Assembly: GCA_045110675.1 (NCBI GenBank)
Contig: JBGCGJ010000055.1
Location: forward strand, 1-50,466
Direction: 5' to 3'
Length of the DNA stretch: 50,466 nt
Origin: JBALVT01 sp045110675
Lineage (GTDB): Bacteria; Pseudomonadota; Gammaproteobacteria; Pseudomonadales; Halieaceae
Positions 49,555 through 50,466 of the stretch are shown here, piece after piece (within the stretch, counting starts at the first letter, position 1; the number at the start of each line of letters is the position of its first letter). A program made the position numbers and the translations under genes. The notes beneath the pieces were generated by a model. The model was not told the DNA's origin, ran no database searches, and worked only from the letters and a program-made list of their open reading frames with translations.

Positions 49555-50466
49555 ATGAAGGCTACGATTTTTCTACCCGGCCTTATGTCTCTAAGCTTGG
49601 CCGCATGTGTACTGACTGCAAACCCAACAGACCCGGTGGTCGATCGCGAATTAAAAGTTCTGCTACAGGGTAGTTCAGCCTATGCGATGGCAGAACTCAT
49701 CACCAATAACGGCGGCACGGTCACACATCACTTACCTATTATCGATGCAGTGGGTGCGAACATCTCCCGCGAAAATCTTGATGAAGTCATCAAATCACCG
49801 TTGGTAGATAGATATCTGGATGACTTATCTGTTTCAGATGCACCCGACAACGACACTGCTCCAGAGGAGAAAACTTGCGATGTAGGTGGTGCACTGGAAC
49901 TGGATATCGGTAGAGGTTCCATCAAATGGAGGCTCTACAACATTGAGCCGGAAGTCGCGAAACTACAGCATCTAGAGTTGTCTTGGCCCGACTCAATGGG
50001 GAGAATATTGGAGTTAACGCTAGGGACAGCGTCCTTGGCATCAGCAGAGATACTGACAGCTGCGCAGGACAATCATCTCGAACTGGATTATGGCGAAGAA
50101 GCACACCCAGAACTTCAGGGAATGCTCGAATTACATGCTGTATTCGAAGCTCACTCAGATAGAGACACAGCGCCTGCACCGCTGCAGCGAGACTTTGCAA
50201 TAGAGGCCACATTTACAGAGGATTGTTCGACCAAGCTCGTCCCTGGATACACCAACAACCACGAGAACACCTATTACCCCTCAATCGTCGGTGCGGCTGC
50301 GCTACATCGCCACGGGATTACCGGAAGCGGAGTTACCGTCGCTATTATTGACTCGGGGTTGTGGGAACATACCAACCTACTAAAAGACACCCATGGAAAG
50401 AACCGAGTTATCGCGCGCTATGATGCGATTAAAAATATTAGCGATCAGGAAGTGTTTGACGAAAGT
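49555..50466 (+). CDS. Subtilisin-family (S8) protease lipoprotein, N-terminal part
   Basis: An open frame of 304 codons runs to the right edge. The signal peptide ends LSLAAC (Cys18), a lipobox. A propeptide-like segment (about 38-87: LLQGSSAYAMAELITNNGGTV) resembles the I9 inhibitor of subtilases. A middle beta-rich, acidic stretch (about 100-220) has no motif I know. The peptidase domain opens at about 245 with VTVAIIDSGLW, where Asp is the first residue of the Asp/His/Ser triad; His and Ser lie beyond the edge. It begins 21 bp after the REC-GGDEF-EAL stop and may be co-transcribed. No strong ribosome binding site is visible. Confidence 0.78.
   Translation, partial: MKATIFLPGLMSLSLAACVLTANPTDPVVDRELKVLLQGSSAYAMAELITNNGGTVTHHLPIIDAVGANISRENLDEVIKSPLVDRYLDDLSVSDAPDNDTAPEEKTCDVGGALELDIGRGSIKWRLYNIEPEVAKLQHLELSWPDSMGRILELTLGTASLASAEILTAAQDNHLELDYGEEAHPELQGMLELHAVFEAHSDRDTAPAPLQRDFAIEATFTEDCSTKLVPGYTNNHENTYYPSIVGAAALHRHGITGSGVTVAIIDSGLWEHTNLLKDTHGKNRVIARYDAIKNISDQEVFDES

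Noticed and set aside
1..50466. CRISPR array, prophage, insertion sequence, tRNA or rRNA
   Set aside because: No regularly spaced repeats, transposase, integrase or phage genes, and no tRNA-like cloverleaf noticed by eye; a dedicated scan (tRNAscan, Infernal) was not possible.

Overview
The window looks like a chromosomal segment of a marine-type gammaproteobacterium. The indications are a Xanthomonas-style type II secretion operon, FabV as enoyl-ACP reductase, MiaE, a homodimeric AceE with an AceF, and BepA-, TusA- and PerM-like neighbours. A steroid-nucleus degradation cluster and several c-di-GMP enzymes fit a member of the Cellvibrionales/Halieaceae/Spongiibacteraceae type, but the placement is inference from gene content only. 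I saw no rRNA, tRNA, insertion sequence, phage gene or CRISPR array.

Layout. 1-353: start of a sulfotransferase running off the left edge (minus strand). 425-10707: type II secretion operon gspE-F-G-H-I-J-K-L-M-C(N)-D (minus). 10774-10908: terminator hairpin plus a pair of direct repeats. 10909-25900: a 15-kb tightly packed minus-strand operon that matches, gene for gene, the KstR2-regulon set for the last two steroid rings (C and D): fadD3, two Lrp/AsnC regulators, ipdA, ipdB, ipdC, echA20, two acyl-CoA dehydrogenase pairs, fadA6, an SDR, ipdF and a second thiolase. 26086-28117: fabV and a metallo-beta-lactamase-fold hydrolase (minus). 28299-30210: miaE and a family-2-like glycosyltransferase (plus). 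30237-35499: aceE-aceF and a D-glycerate-3-kinase-like gene (minus). 35813-40065: tusA, an AI-2E/PerM-type permease and an M16 lipoprotein protease (minus), divergent from a BepA-like M48 protease (plus, 40268-41725). Then nadA (minus), a Ddn-like protein (plus), a crotonase-fold protein (minus), and three c-di-GMP enzymes (44599-49533). A subtilisin-family lipoprotein protease runs off the right edge.

How the genes work together. The central operon should take HIP (3aa-H-4alpha(3'-propanoate)-7abeta-methylhexahydro-1,5-indanedione), activate it to the CoA thioester (FadD3), shorten its side chain (FadE30 pair, IpdF), open ring D (IpdC, EchA20) and ring C (IpdAB), then finish by beta-oxidation and thiolysis (FadE31 pair, FadA6). 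Side-chain and ring A/B genes are not in the window, so the operon covers only the lower part of the pathway. No TetR-type KstR2 is present here. Two adjacent Lrp/AsnC-family regulators sit between fadD3 and ipdA and are the obvious candidates to control it. The promoter region before fadD3 carries an 8-bp dyad and an 18-bp palindrome next to a perfect TATAAT.

Most product names rest on recalled family similarity and visible motifs. No database search was run. Several starts were moved downstream of the longest ORF because of visible ribosome binding sites or family-typical N-termini.
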